46,662 nucleotides of DNA from Pseudomonadota bacterium (GCA_021847345.1 JAJZTW010000027.1:1-46662), one strand, 5' to 3'; shown: positions 1 through 8,196, counted from the stretch's first letter. Program-made: numbers and translations. The notes: generated by a model not told the origin, from the letters alone.

Positions 1-2981
1 AGCAGCGCGAGCAGGAGCTGCTCGAGTTGCAGGGCACGCTGCTGGACCACACGCTGGCCGGTATCCTGATCAAGCGCGAGCGGCGCATCGTCAGCCTGAA
101 CCGACGTTTCGCCGCGATGCTCGGCCATGACGATCCGCGGGAACTGGAGGGGCAGCCGGCGCGCATGCTCTACCCGGACGAGGCCGAATACGCGCGCGTG
201 ACCCGCCTGCACGACGATCTCACGCGGCAGGGCCTGGCGCGCGCCATGGACGTGCGCCTGCGCCGCCGAGACGGCAGCGAGCTGCTGTGCGACGTGGCCG
301 CCGGCATGGTGCGCAGGGGCGTGCCCGGCACCATGGTCTGGACCTTCGTCGACGTCACCGAGCGGGCTCGTCTGCAGCGCGAACTGCGCCACGAGGCGCG
401 GCACGACGCGTTGAGCGAGCTTCCCAACCGCCGCGCGCTGGAGGAGCACCTTCCGCGGGCGCTTGCGCGCGCGCATCGCGCCGGCAAGGTGGTGGCGGTC
501 GGAGTGATCGACCTGGATGATTTCAAGCCGGTCAACGATGCCCTGGGCCATGAGGCGGGCGACGAGTTGCTGCGCCGCTTCGCGCGGCGCCTGGGCGGGC
601 TCATGCGCGACGCCGACATGCTGGCCCGCCTGGGCGGCGACGAGTTCGTCGTCGTGCTGGAGGGCCTGGACGAGGGTGAGCTGCACGCGCAGCTGGCAGG
701 GATTCTCGCTCGCCTGCACCAGGCCGTGGAAACGCCCTTCGAGCTCGGCGCCGGCCAGCCCGCGCGCGTGGGCATGACCCTCGGGCTGGCCGTCTGGCCG
801 CGCGACGGCCGCGACGCGGATTCGCTGCTGCGCGAGGCAGACGCCGCGCTGTACCAGCTCAAGGCGCGCAAGCTCGACCGCCCCGACTGGTGGCAGCTCG
901 GCCTGAGCGGCGAGGACGAGGCCGAGCCGCGGGAGTTCCCGGCTTACGGAGCCGACGCCGACGCGCTTGTGCGAGCCCATGGCGGGATCCTGCGCCACGC
1001 GGTGGCTCGCTTCGTGGAGCAGTGCCGGCAGGAGCTGGCGGACCCCCCCGGGCGTGACGCCGCGTGGGCCGATCGACTGAGCCTTCTGCACGAGGGCGAG
1101 CTGCCGAGCCTGGCTCGCAGCTACGCCGACCACCTGGGGGCCCTGGTCTCGGCCGGGCTCACGGCGCAGGTCGTGCAGCAGCGTGCCGAGCCGCTGGGGC
1201 AGCTGCAGGCGCTGGTCGGCATCGAGGCGGCCGAGCTGATCCCGCCGATGGCCCTGCTGCGGCGCACGGCCATGGAATGCGCGCTGGCGTCGCGCCTGAG
1301 CTCGCGCATGCGCTACCGGCTGCTGCGCCTGCTCGAGGAGCGCCTGGAGGACGATCTGCAGGCCCAGCTGCGGGCGGCGAGTCGCACCGTGGGGGCCTAT
1401 TTCGGGTCCCTGACTCTGCACGGCTCGCCCGATCCGGGCATGCCGTGGCGTGACGTGCTGCGCGCGCTCATCGACCCGGTGGGTGCGCTGCCGGGAATCG
1501 TCGCGTGCTCGGTGCTGCGCCCCAACGCGCAGGAAATGTTCGAGGTCGAGGCCTCGGCCGGGCCCGGCGCGGATGCACTGGTGGCCTTGTCGCGATCAGG
1601 CAGGCTCAGCCTGCCGCTGCAGAGCGACAAGCGCGAGGGGCCGGGCCTGGTGCTGCCGGCGTGGCGCACCCATCAGGTACAGACCTCGGCCGACATGCAG
1701 CGCGACGCCAGGCTGGCGCGCTGGCAGGAAGTGGCGCGCGTGCTGGGTGCGCGCAGCGCGGCGGCGATTCCGGTGGCCCCCAATCCCGGCTGCTGCGCGA
1801 TGGTGATCGTGCTGCTGGGCCGTCATCCCGGGCAGTTCGAATCGCCCTGGATGCGCGAGTTCATCCGCGGCCTGCAGTCGCGGGCCAGCCACGCCTGGCG
1901 TGGCGCGCGCGCGCCGGCGGCGGCGCTGATGGTGCCGCGGGACCAGGCGCAGACCTACCGCGAGCGCCTGTTCGACGGCGGGCTGCAGATGCACATGCAA
2001 CCGGTGGTCGATCTTCATTCGGGGGAGTGCGTGCGGGTCGAGGCGCTGGCGCGCCTGCAACTGGCCGACGGGCGCATGGTGCCTCCGGGGCTGTTCCTGC
2101 CCGTGCTCGGCGAGACCGAACTGGACCGGCTGTTCCGTCGCGGCCTGGAGCAGGTGTGCAGGCAGTTGCGCGCCTGGGACGACAGCGGACTGAGGGTCGA
2201 TGCGGCCATCAACCTGCCGCCGTCGTCGTTGCTGGACGCGCAGTGCGCACGTTGGGTCGAGTCCACGCTCGCTCGCCACGGGGTGGCGCCGCAGCGCCTG
2301 ACCCTGGAGTTGCTGGAGACCCAGGACATCGACTTCAAGGTGCAGAGTTCGGCGCTGCACAACCTGAAGACCCTGGGCGTGCGCCTGGCCATGGACGATC
2401 TCGGCGCCGGCTACAGCAGCCTGCAGCGACTGGCGCAGCTTCCCTTCGACGTGATCAAGCTCGACCAGAGCATTTCCCTGAACGTGCGCAAGGACCCGCT
2501 GCAGACCCTGGGGCTGATGCGCTCGATCGTGCGCCTTGCCGCCGAGCTCGGGCGTGCCCTCGTGGTCGAGGGCGTGGAGGATCAGGGCATCATCGAGGCT
2601 GCGCTGGAGTGCGGCGCGCGCTATGGCCAGGGCTACGGCATCGCACGGCCCATGCCGGCGGCGATGGTCCCGTCCTGGCTGCGCGACTTCCAGCCGTGCG
2701 CGCGCCCGGGAAGGATCACGACCTACCTGGGCATGCTCGCGCGCTGCGCCAACTTGCGCCAACCGCTGCGGTCGGCCCCGCCGGGCGGCGACGACGAAGA
2801 CCCGGTGCAGCGCTTCCTGGCCGAACGGGGCATGGCGCAAGGCGCGCTGGCCGCGTGGTATGCCGGCCTGCTGTCCCGCGGCGGACTGCACGGGCGGCAG
2901 GCCGACAGCTGGCTGGACTGGCTGGTGCAGCAGGCGCGTTCCGAAGGCGCGGACCTGCGCGGCGCGCCCCCGCCCAACTGA
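1..2981 (+). CDS. PAS-GGDEF-globin-like-GAF-EAL c-di-GMP protein (5' partial)
   Basis: Multidomain cyclic-di-GMP enzyme, open at the left edge: the frame continues upstream of the TTG at 27 with a charged, coiled-coil-like stretch. Numbering from that TTG: PAS about 5-115; GGDEF about 125-285 with intact GGDEF at 203-207 and an RxxD inhibitory-site motif (RDAD, 194-197) five residues before it; an all-helical segment about 310-450 that resembles a sensor globin; a GAF-like region about 455-625; EAL about 645-888 with EAL at 672-674, DDLGAGYSS near 790, VIKLDQS near 809, EGVE near 848 and the GQG before the final loop. The residues that bind substrate and metal in EAL phosphodiesterases look kept, so both synthase and hydrolase activity are possible. 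In the globin-like part the position expected for the heme-binding His is Gln394. The HD-GYP gene follows after 18 bp, suggesting one c-di-GMP operon. Domain limits are by eye. Confidence 0.9.
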   Translation, partial: QREQELLELQGTLLDHTLAGILIKRERRIVSLNRRFAAMLGHDDPRELEGQPARMLYPDEAEYARVTRLHDDLTRQGLARAMDVRLRRRDGSELLCDVAAGMVRRGVPGTMVWTFVDVTERARLQRELRHEARHDALSELPNRRALEEHLPRALARAHRAGKVVAVGVIDLDDFKPVNDALGHEAGDELLRRFARRLGGLMRDADMLARLGGDEFVVVLEGLDEGELHAQLAGILARLHQAVETPFELGAGQPARVGMTLGLAVWPRDGRDADSLLREADAALYQLKARKLDRPDWWQLGLSGEDEAEPREFPAYGADADALVRAHGGILRHAVARFVEQCRQELADPPGRDAAWADRLSLLHEGELPSLARSYADHLGALVSAGLTAQVVQQRAEPLGQLQALVGIEAAELIPPMALLRRTAMECALASRLSSRMRYRLLRLLEERLEDDLQAQLRAASRTVGAYFGSLTLHGSPDPGMPWRDVLRALIDPVGALPGIVACSVLRPNAQEMFEVEASAGPGADALVALSRSGRLSLPLQSDKREGPGLVLPAWRTHQVQTSADMQRDARLARWQEVARVLGARSAAAIPVAPNPGCCAMVIVLLGRHPGQFESPWMREFIRGLQSRASHAWRGARAPAAALMVPRDQAQTYRERLFDGGLQMHMQPVVDLHSGECVRVEALARLQLADGRMVPPGLFLPVLGETELDRLFRRGLEQVCRQLRAWDDSGLRVDAAINLPPSSLLDAQCARWVESTLARHGVAPQRLTLELLETQDIDFKVQSSALHNLKTLGVRLAMDDLGAGYSSLQRLAQLPFDVIKLDQSISLNVRKDPLQTLGLMRSIVRLAAELGRALVVEGVEDQGIIEAALECGARYGQGYGIARPMPAAMVPSWLRDFQPCARPGRITTYLGMLARCANLRQPLRSAPPGGDDEDPVQRFLAERGMAQGALAAWYAGLLSRGGLHGRQADSWLDWLVQQARSEGADLRGAPPPN

Positions 2982-2999
2982 TCGCTCCGAGGAATTCCC

Positions 3000-3908
3000 A
3001 TGCCCTTGATCCAAGGCACGCCTCCCAGTGGCGGTGTCATCGGGATGGCCAACCGGCTGGCGCGAGACGTGCGCACCCTGGCCGACGATCGCGAAAACCT
3101 GCAGGCGCAGGTCACTGCCAATCGCTCGGGCGTGGAAGCCATGCTGTGCGGCCTGCTCGACACCTTCAACCCGCATCTGGGCGGGCATGGCCGGCGCGTC
3201 GCCCGCCTGGTGGACCTGCTGGCCGTTCGCTTCAAGGTGTCCTACCCGGCCCATCAGGCGCTGCGCCATGCCGCGCTGTTCCACGATATCGGCATGCTGG
3301 GGATGCAACGCGCGGTGCTGTTCACGCCGTGGAGCGAGCTGTCGGAGACCGACCGCGGGCTGATCCTGTCGCATCCGGAAATCGGCGCATCGCTTCTGCG
3401 CGGGGTTCCCTGGTACGAGGCATCTGCCGCCGCGGTCGCCGCGCACCACGAGCATTGGGACGGATCCGGCTTCCCCGGTCGACTGGCCGGCGAGGACATT
3501 CCGATCGGCGCGCGCATCCTCTCGGTGTGCGACACCTACGACGAGATGCTCAACAAGCCGGCCGATGCCCCCGCGCAGTTCAGCGAACCCGAGGTGCTGG
3601 ACCACCTGCGCCAGCACCGCGGGCACAAGTTCGACCCCCGCGTCGTGGACATGTTCCTGGGCATCGTCGAGGAGGCCTCCCCGCACGAGGAGGAGCGCAG
3701 GCGCCCCGATGGGGAGATGCCGCTGTCGCTGTCCGAGTTGCGCGAGGGCCATCGCCTGGCGCGCGACCTGTTGAACGTGGCGGGGCTGGTGCTGCTGACC
3801 AAGGGAACCCTGCTCGCCGAGTCCAACGTGCTGAGGCTGCGAGCCCTGCGGGGAATGAACGCCGTCGTGGAGCCGGTGTACGTGCACGAATCCACGCCGC
3901 CGGGTTGA
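3000..3908 (+). CDS. HD-GYP domain c-di-GMP phosphodiesterase
   Basis: 302-residue HD-GYP protein, predicted to hydrolyse cyclic di-GMP. Metal-ligand candidates are visible: H63, the HD pair H95-D96 in LFHDIG, H125 in SHPEIG, and HHEHWDGSGFP at 149-159, which is the GYP signature with Phe replacing Tyr. The first 50 residues form a short helical lead. About 60 C-terminal residues after the HD domain, containing LARDLLNVAGLVLLTKG, resemble the small beta module that often trails HD-GYP response regulators. There is no receiver domain, so input may come from the upstream GGDEF/EAL protein. The ATG is supported by GAGGA ending six bases before it. It lies 18 bp behind the upstream gene and is probably co-transcribed. 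Confidence 0.9.
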   Translation: MPLIQGTPPSGGVIGMANRLARDVRTLADDRENLQAQVTANRSGVEAMLCGLLDTFNPHLGGHGRRVARLVDLLAVRFKVSYPAHQALRHAALFHDIGMLGMQRAVLFTPWSELSETDRGLILSHPEIGASLLRGVPWYEASAAAVAAHHEHWDGSGFPGRLAGEDIPIGARILSVCDTYDEMLNKPADAPAQFSEPEVLDHLRQHRGHKFDPRVVDMFLGIVEEASPHEEERRRPDGEMPLSLSELREGHRLARDLLNVAGLVLLTKGTLLAESNVLRLRALRGMNAVVEPVYVHESTPPG

Positions 3909-4007
3909 GCAGCCAGTGTTGCGGGAACGCGTCCCGGCGTGCGCGGGCGAGGCCCAGCCGCCGGCGCATACGCGAGGGCATCGCGGCGGCAGTGCGGCAT
4001 CCGGCGC

Positions 4008-4697
4008 TCACTCCAGCGGCAAGCCGTCCTCGAAGCACCCGCCCGACGGGCCGTCCGCCGGCAACTGCACTCCCCACAGCAGGCTTGCCGCGCCTTGCCG
4101 CAGCGAGCGCGGCGCGTTGGCGCCTCCCATGTCGCTGCGCACCCAGCCGGGGCTGATCGCGTTGACCAGGATGCCGCGATCGCGCAGGCGGTCCGCGAAC
4201 AGGCGCGCCATGGCCGTGAGAGCGGCCTTGCTCGCTCCATAGCCGCCCGGCGCCTCGCGCGCCATGCTGTCCAGGTCGTCGAGGCTCAGCCCCGGCGCGC
4301 CCAGGCGCCTGACCAGCTCCGGGGGCTGCGCCGACAAGCTGCCGAGCCCGCTCGTGACCATCACCACGCGCGCGCCCGGGGCGAGCAGGTCCTCGAGGGC
4401 CAGGGTCAGGCGCAAGGGGCCGAGCACGTTGACATCCCAGATCAGGCGCCGCGCCTGTTCGTACACCCCGGCGTTGTTCACCAGTGCGTCGAGCGCCTGG
4501 CCTCGGGCCCGCAGGCGCCGCGCCAGCGCCTCGATGGACTCGGCGTCGGCCATGTCGACGCGCTCTGCATGGGTGCCGGCAGGCGCCGCAAGCGGGTCGC
4601 GCACCCCCGCCAGCACCTGCCAGCCCTGCGCCGCGAGCGTGACGGCCAGTTCGCGGCCGATGCCCCGGCTGGCTCCCGTGATCAGTACAGTGGGCAT
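4008..4697 (-). CDS. Short-chain dehydrogenase/reductase (SDR)
   Basis: 229-residue classical SDR. The chosen ATG gives MPTVLITGASRGIG at the N-terminus; a longer open frame upstream is only GC-driven and reads into a repeat. Visible family features are the TGxxxGIG nucleotide-binding loop, the NNAG motif (LVNNAGVYEQ), the catalytic Ser in VTSGLGS, and the YGASK catalytic Tyr/Lys pair, followed by NAISPGWVRSDM. SDR enzymes of this type are NAD(P)H-dependent oxidoreductases. The substrate cannot be read from sequence. It is similar in layout to CsgA/sniffer-like carbonyl reductases. It lies alone between the HD-GYP gene (opposite strand) and a repeat block, so neighbours give no pathway. Confidence 0.9.
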   Translation of the reverse strand: MPTVLITGASRGIGRELAVTLAAQGWQVLAGVRDPLAAPAGTHAERVDMADAESIEALARRLRARGQALDALVNNAGVYEQARRLIWDVNVLGPLRLTLALEDLLAPGARVVMVTSGLGSLSAQPPELVRRLGAPGLSLDDLDSMAREAPGGYGASKAALTAMARLFADRLRDRGILVNAISPGWVRSDMGGANAPRSLRQGAASLLWGVQLPADGPSGGCFEDGLPLE

Positions 4698-4782
4698 TGC
4701 TTCGGGTTCGCGATGGTGGGCTTGCGTGGAGGTGTCCAGCGTACACCCGCGGCAACGGGGCCGGGCCGCCCGTTCACGCATT

Positions 4783-4949
4783 CTCACGAGAAAACGCAGG
4801 GCCGCCCCAAGTTTTCTCGCCCCCCTCGGGGGGGCGGGTCGGGCCCCAGGCCCGGCCCTGGGGGCGCTCACGAGAAAACGCAGGGCCGCCCCAAGTTTTC
4901 TCGACCCCCTCGGGGGGCGGGTCGGGCCCCAGGCCCGGCCCTGGGGGCG
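4783..4949. repeat. Two tandem copies of an 84-bp GC-rich repeat with internal hairpins
   Basis: Copy 1 is 4783-4866 (84 bp) and copy 2 is 4867-4949 (83 bp). They differ at one substitution (C/A) and one G fewer in a G-run. A third start, CTCA, at 4950 coincides with the stop of the next gene. Each unit contains an inverted repeat GAGAAAAC...GTTTTCTC (8-bp stem, 15-nt loop), then C-run/G-run and GGGCCC/CCTGGGG type palindromes. It sits downstream of the gene at 4951-5250 and upstream of the SDR gene, both on the minus strand. It could act as a transcription attenuator or be an interspersed repeat; no protein is encoded. Confidence 0.8.
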
Positions 4950-4950
4950 C

Positions 4951-5250
4951 TCAGATCAGCGAGAACGCGAGCAGCACGCTGCACGCCGCCATGATGGTCA
5001 GCCCGGTCATGAAGGCCAGGTCGGCCTGGGCCTCCAGCGCCTCGGCCGGGCGCCGGCGCAGCGACAGGTACGACAGCAGCGCGCTGAGCAGGAACAGCAG
5101 GCTGTCGAGCGCGAGGAAGCGGTCGACCAGGGTCGCGAAATGCCCGAGGTGCAGCAACTGGATGATCGACACGACGGTCATGCACACCCCGACCATCGTT
5201 GCCGAGGTCGGCAGGATGTGGCCGGCAAGCTCGCGGTTCGCGTGGCGCAT
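4951..5250 (-). CDS. Small three-helix membrane protein, unknown function
   Basis: 99 residues starting at the ATG giving MRHANRELAGHILPTSA. Three hydrophobic segments are visible: around SATMVGVCMTVVSIIQLL, LALDSLLFLLSALLSYLSL, and a C-terminal FMTGLTIMAACSVLLAFSLI, with a positively charged RRRP loop between helices two and three. No enzyme motif or known family could be named with confidence. A longer start at 5361 would begin inside the 5315-5358 palindrome and add a 37-residue non-membrane lead; I consider the shorter form more likely. The gene is followed directly by the 84-bp repeat array. Confidence 0.6.
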   Translation of the reverse strand: MRHANRELAGHILPTSATMVGVCMTVVSIIQLLHLGHFATLVDRFLALDSLLFLLSALLSYLSLRRRPAEALEAQADLAFMTGLTIMAACSVLLAFSLI

Positions 5251-5314
5251 GGCAGCGGGGGTGCGGGGGGCAGGGACGGCGCGGATTGTGGGTGGCGCTG
5301 CTGAACCCACGCTT

Positions 5315-5358
5315 AACAGGCCGTTGAAATACCAAATGGGGTATTTCAACGGCCTGTT
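5315..5358. repeat. Perfect 19-bp inverted repeat with 6-nt loop
   Basis: Left arm 5315-5333 and right arm 5340-5358 are exact reverse complements, separated by AAATGG. The arms are less GC-rich than the surroundings (TTGAAATACC inner part). It lies in the 179-bp gap between two divergently oriented genes (start at 5250 on minus, remnant start at 5430 on plus), so it is not placed as an ordinary terminator. An operator, a bidirectional terminator for unseen transcripts, or a relic of a mobile-element end are all possible. Confidence 0.85.
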
Positions 5359-5429
5359 CATGAAGCATCGTGGCGAGCCGTCGACCCGCAGCGGCCGCTA
5401 TGCTGCCGCCTGGACCCCTCGAGCGCCGC

Positions 5430-5684
5430 ATGGAACCCCGCCCTTCGTATCCCCCGTTGCATCGCATCGCCACTTCGAGTGCCGAATGGGCTGCCGAGGC
5501 CTGCGACATCCGGCGCGGCATGCGCCTGGCGGCCGAGCTGAACCGGCTGTCGATGGACGACGCGGACGCGATCCGCCGGGTCTTCAGCGAGCTGATCGGG
5601 CGCCAGGTCGACGACACCTTCAGCCTGATCCCGCCTTTCTGCACCTCGGGCGGGCGGCGCATACGCTCATGCAAGCTCCTCTGA
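5430..5684 (+). pseudogene. Truncated sugar O-acetyltransferase remnant (5' end only)
   Basis: 84 residues starting MEPRPSYPPLHR. The visible pattern, LAAELNRLSMDDADAIRRVFSELIGRQVDDTFSLIPPF, then a GGRRIR stretch, matches the N-terminal part of maltose/galactoside O-acetyltransferase-type hexapeptide proteins, where the PPF segment is followed by a glycine-rich turn and then the left-handed beta-helix. Here the frame stops just after that turn; the whole catalytic helix (about 100 or more residues in the family) is missing and the MFS gene begins at 5669 inside the remnant. I infer a deletion scar. An alternative is a small functional protein, which is less likely. The family match is from memory of conserved pattern only. 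Confidence 0.6.
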
Positions 5685-6952
5685 TTCGCGGTCGCCTGCG
5701 GGTTCATCGCGCCTGGGTCGTGCTCGCCGTGACCTTCCTGGTCATGCTGGTCACCGCCGGCACGCGCGCGGCCCCCAGCGTGATGCTCGTGCCGCTGCAG
5801 CGGGCCTTCGGCTGGGATCTTGCCGCGATTTCCGGCGCGTTGTCCCTGAACCTGGCGTTGTTCGGCCTGATGGGGCCTTTTGCCGCCGCGGCCATGCAGC
5901 ATTTCGGGTTGCGCAGGACCGTGCTGGGCGCGCTCATGGTGCTGGCGGGTGCCGTGCTGTGGTCCAGCCTGATGCGCCACAGCTGGCAGATGTGGCTGAT
6001 CTGGGGCCTGGTGGTCGGAAGCACCACGGGTGTGACGGCGATGACCCTGGGCGCGGTCGTGGTCAACCGCTGGTTCGTTGCCAGGCGTGGCCTGGCGATG
6101 GGGCTTCTCACCGCCAGCTCGGCGACCGGCCAGCTCGTGTTCCTCCCTCTTCTGGCCTATGTGGTCGAGCACCTCGGGTGGCGCCCCGTGATCTGGACCG
6201 TGGCCGGCGGCGCGGCACTGGTGATCCCGCTGGTGTACTGGCTGCTGCCGGAACAGCCGTCGTCGCTGGGCCTGCGACGCTTCGGCGAAGCCGACGACGC
6301 ACCGGAGCAGGGCGCCACGGTACGAAGCAACCCGGTGTCCATGGCCTTCGGCGCGCTCGCCAGCGCGGTGAAGGTGGGCGACTTCTGGCTGCTGTTCTTC
6401 AGCTTTTTCATTTGCGGCGCGACGACCAACGGTTTCATCGGGACCTTTTTCATCGCCATGTGCGGCGACCATGGCCTGACCCCGGTGCAGGGGGCCGGAA
6501 TCCTCGCCAGCATGGGCGCGCTCGACCTGGTGGGCACGACGATGTCCGGCTGGTTGTCGGACCGGTTCAACAGCCGCATCCTGCTGTTCTTCTATTACGC
6601 GCTGCGCGGCCTGGCCTTGATCTACCTGCCCTATTCCTTCGGCCTCGGACAGCTCGGACTGTCGGTGTTCGCGCTGTTCTACGGTCTCGACTGGGTGGCC
6701 ACGGTGCCGCCCACGGTGCGGCTCACGCACGATGCCTTCGGCAGTCGCGATGCGCCGATCGTGTTCGGCTGGATTGTCGCCGGGCACCAGCTCGGCGCGG
6801 CCTTCGCGGCCCTGACCGGGGGCATGCTGCGCAGCAGCTACGGCAGCTACACCTTGTCGACGGTGGCCTTCGGGGCGCTCGGCCTGGTCGCCGCCGTGCT
6901 GGTGCTGCGCGTGCGCGCGAGCGCCGCCCGGGTGCCCGTCGCCGTTGCCTGA
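5669..6952 (+). CDS. MFS transporter (monocarboxylate/oxalate-formate antiporter-like)
   Basis: 427-residue major facilitator carrier with about 12 hydrophobic segments. Start chosen at the ATG giving MQAPLIRGRLRVHRAWVVLA, immediately before helix 1; the frame is open far upstream but that part is not protein-like. Family marks include the helix 4 region with GLMGPFAAAAMQHFGLRR in the loop between helices 2 and 3 (G-x3-D/H-x-x-GRR-type motif), a long central loop around LGLRRFGEADDA, and SGWLSDRFNSR in the repeat of that motif in the second half. The pattern is like the oxalate/formate or monocarboxylate MFS subgroup; the substrate is not determinable. It overlaps the acetyltransferase remnant by 16 bp and lacks a clear ribosome site. 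Confidence 0.88.
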   Translation: MQAPLIRGRLRVHRAWVVLAVTFLVMLVTAGTRAAPSVMLVPLQRAFGWDLAAISGALSLNLALFGLMGPFAAAAMQHFGLRRTVLGALMVLAGAVLWSSLMRHSWQMWLIWGLVVGSTTGVTAMTLGAVVVNRWFVARRGLAMGLLTASSATGQLVFLPLLAYVVEHLGWRPVIWTVAGGAALVIPLVYWLLPEQPSSLGLRRFGEADDAPEQGATVRSNPVSMAFGALASAVKVGDFWLLFFSFFICGATTNGFIGTFFIAMCGDHGLTPVQGAGILASMGALDLVGTTMSGWLSDRFNSRILLFFYYALRGLALIYLPYSFGLGQLGLSVFALFYGLDWVATVPPTVRLTHDAFGSRDAPIVFGWIVAGHQLGAAFAALTGGMLRSSYGSYTLSTVAFGALGLVAAVLVLRVRASAARVPVAVA

Positions 6953-6974
6953 GCAGCTCGGCTGCCGGGCGCGT

Positions 6975-7424
6975 TCAGCGGGGCCGTTCGATGGGAGTCG
7001 GCGTCGGGTGCGGCCGCGGCTGGACCTGCACGGTGCCGAAGGGCGGCAGCGCGTATTCGTCCATGCAGCGGGCCCAGCCGTAGTCGTAGGCGCCTTGCGC
7101 GCTCGCGGCGCGCGTGAACGCGTGCACGGCGGTTTCCCGGATGATCTGGCCTTCGCGCCCGGCGGGAATGGGTTGCAGCGTGTTCATCTGCTCCAGCCAG
7201 GTTCGCGCGGCCGCCTGCAGCTCGAACGAGTCCATGATTGCGGCCGTCGACGGACGCGCGGCGAACGCGCTCGCGCCCAGTTCGGCGATGGAGCGGCAGG
7301 CTTGCTGGACCCGCACCGCATCCATGTAGGCGCCGGCGTGCGCAGCCGGGAACGCGGCAGGGAACGTGGCAGGGAACGTGGCGATGAGGCCGCTCGAAAG
7401 CAGGATGGCGCGGAGGTGTCGCAT
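6975..7424 (-). CDS. Exported protein of unknown function
   Basis: 149 residues with an N-terminal export signal: MRHLRAILLSSGLIA followed by a FPATFPAAFPAAHA stretch and a likely cleavage near AHA. The mature part contains two Cys (in VQQACRSI and GWARCMDEY) and ends in a Pro-rich tail (PRPHPTPTPIERPR). No known domain recognised. The odd signal region is generated by a 12-bp tandem repeat at 7344-7379. It is convergent with the MFS gene (22-bp gap) and divergent from the TPR-like gene at 7677. Longer starts upstream exist in the open frame but would place the hydrophobic signal internally. Confidence 0.65.
   Translation of the reverse strand: MRHLRAILLSSGLIATFPATFPAAFPAAHAGAYMDAVRVQQACRSIAELGASAFAARPSTAAIMDSFELQAAARTWLEQMNTLQPIPAGREGQIIRETAVHAFTRAASAQGAYDYGWARCMDEYALPPFGTVQVQPRPHPTPTPIERPR
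7344..7379. repeat. 12-bp tandem repeat inside a signal-peptide coding region
   Basis: Three units of GGCAGGGAACGT-like sequence: two exact copies at 7356-7367 and 7368-7379, and a degenerate one at 7344-7355. On the minus strand it encodes the repeated FPAT/FPAA residues in the signal peptide of the 6975-7424 gene. In-frame unit length (four codons) means copy changes would preserve the reading frame. Confidence 0.75.
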
Positions 7425-7676
7425 GGCGTTGCTTCGTGGGCTCCAGGCATGCGGGCCTGTGCTCGCCGGTCCGCGGCTGCGGGAGATGACCCATTGTGCG
7501 GCAGGCACTTCGCCCCGGGGCGATCGCTCGTGCAAAGCCCGCGAATCGGGCGTGGTCTCGCCGTGAGCTGGGCGCTGCAGGGCTGCCGGCAGGGCCTGCG
7601 CGCCCAGGGCAGGGTCGATGCACCGAGGTGTAGTAAGGTCGAGGGTCTTGCCGCATTTTCGAGTCTCCCGCGAACC

Positions 7677-8156
7677 ATGTCCGTATTCCGCATTGCGTTG
7701 CCGCTCCGCTGCCGCTGCTCGTGGCTGCTCGTGTCCATCGGCCTCGGCTTGCTGCTGGTGGCCGGCGGCGCGCGGGCAGCGAGCCTCGAGCAGGCCGAGG
7801 CGCTGCTCGCTGCGGGGCACCCGGCGCAGGCCGACCATGCGGTGGCCGAGTTCCTGGCCGAGCAGCCGAATTCGGCCCGGGCGCATTACGTCGACGCACG
7901 AATCCTGGCCGCCGAGCACAAATGGCCGCTCGCCGAGCAGGAGTTGGAACGCGCGCGCCGGCTCGACCCGGCGCTGGGTTTTGCGCCGGCAGCACAGGTG
8001 CAGGCGCTGGCCGACGAGGTGATCCGGCATCGATGGAAGAACCCCAGCGGGCTTGCAGGCTATGGTCAAGCCGCGCTGGCGGCCGTGTTCGTGCTCGTCT
8101 CCGGCTACCTGTTCTGGGGCATCCTGCGCGCCAAGCGGCGCCCGCCCCGCGCCTGA
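7677..8156 (+). CDS. TPR-like membrane-anchored protein
   Basis: 159 residues. A signal or anchor helix (WLLVSIGLGLLLVAGGARA) occupies about residues 16-35. Next comes a TPR-like pair of helices (LEQAEALLAAGHPAQADHAV, then ARAHYVDARILAAEHKWPLAEQELERARRLDP), and a C-terminal transmembrane segment (AALAAVFVLVSGYLFWGIL) followed by KRRPPRA, a positive-inside end. This suggests a periplasmic TPR hairpin tethered to the inner membrane at the C-terminus, likely a protein-protein contact. The partner is unknown. A strong hairpin at 8161-8196 follows the stop. Confidence 0.75.
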   Translation: MSVFRIALPLRCRCSWLLVSIGLGLLLVAGGARAASLEQAEALLAAGHPAQADHAVAEFLAEQPNSARAHYVDARILAAEHKWPLAEQELERARRLDPALGFAPAAQVQALADEVIRHRWKNPSGLAGYGQAALAAVFVLVSGYLFWGILRAKRRPPRA

Positions 8157-8160
8157 GCGA

Positions 8161-8196
8161 CGCATGAGCCGAGCCCGAGCGGGCCCGGCTCATGCG
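8161..8196 (+). terminator. Strong GC-rich hairpin after TPR-like gene
   Basis: Arms 8161-8171 and 8186-8196 are exact 11-bp complements, and the interior (GCCC...GGGC around GAGC) pairs further. It begins five bases after the TGA at 8154-8156. There is no T-run after the stem, so rho-independent function is uncertain. Confidence 0.6.

Noticed and set aside
1596-3887. Long minus-strand open frame opposite the c-di-GMP genes
   Set aside because: Shadow of the third-position GC bias; no recognisable protein features.
4783-4949. Possible CRISPR-like array
   Set aside because: Two directly abutting full-length copies without spacers and no cas genes; it is a tandem repeat.
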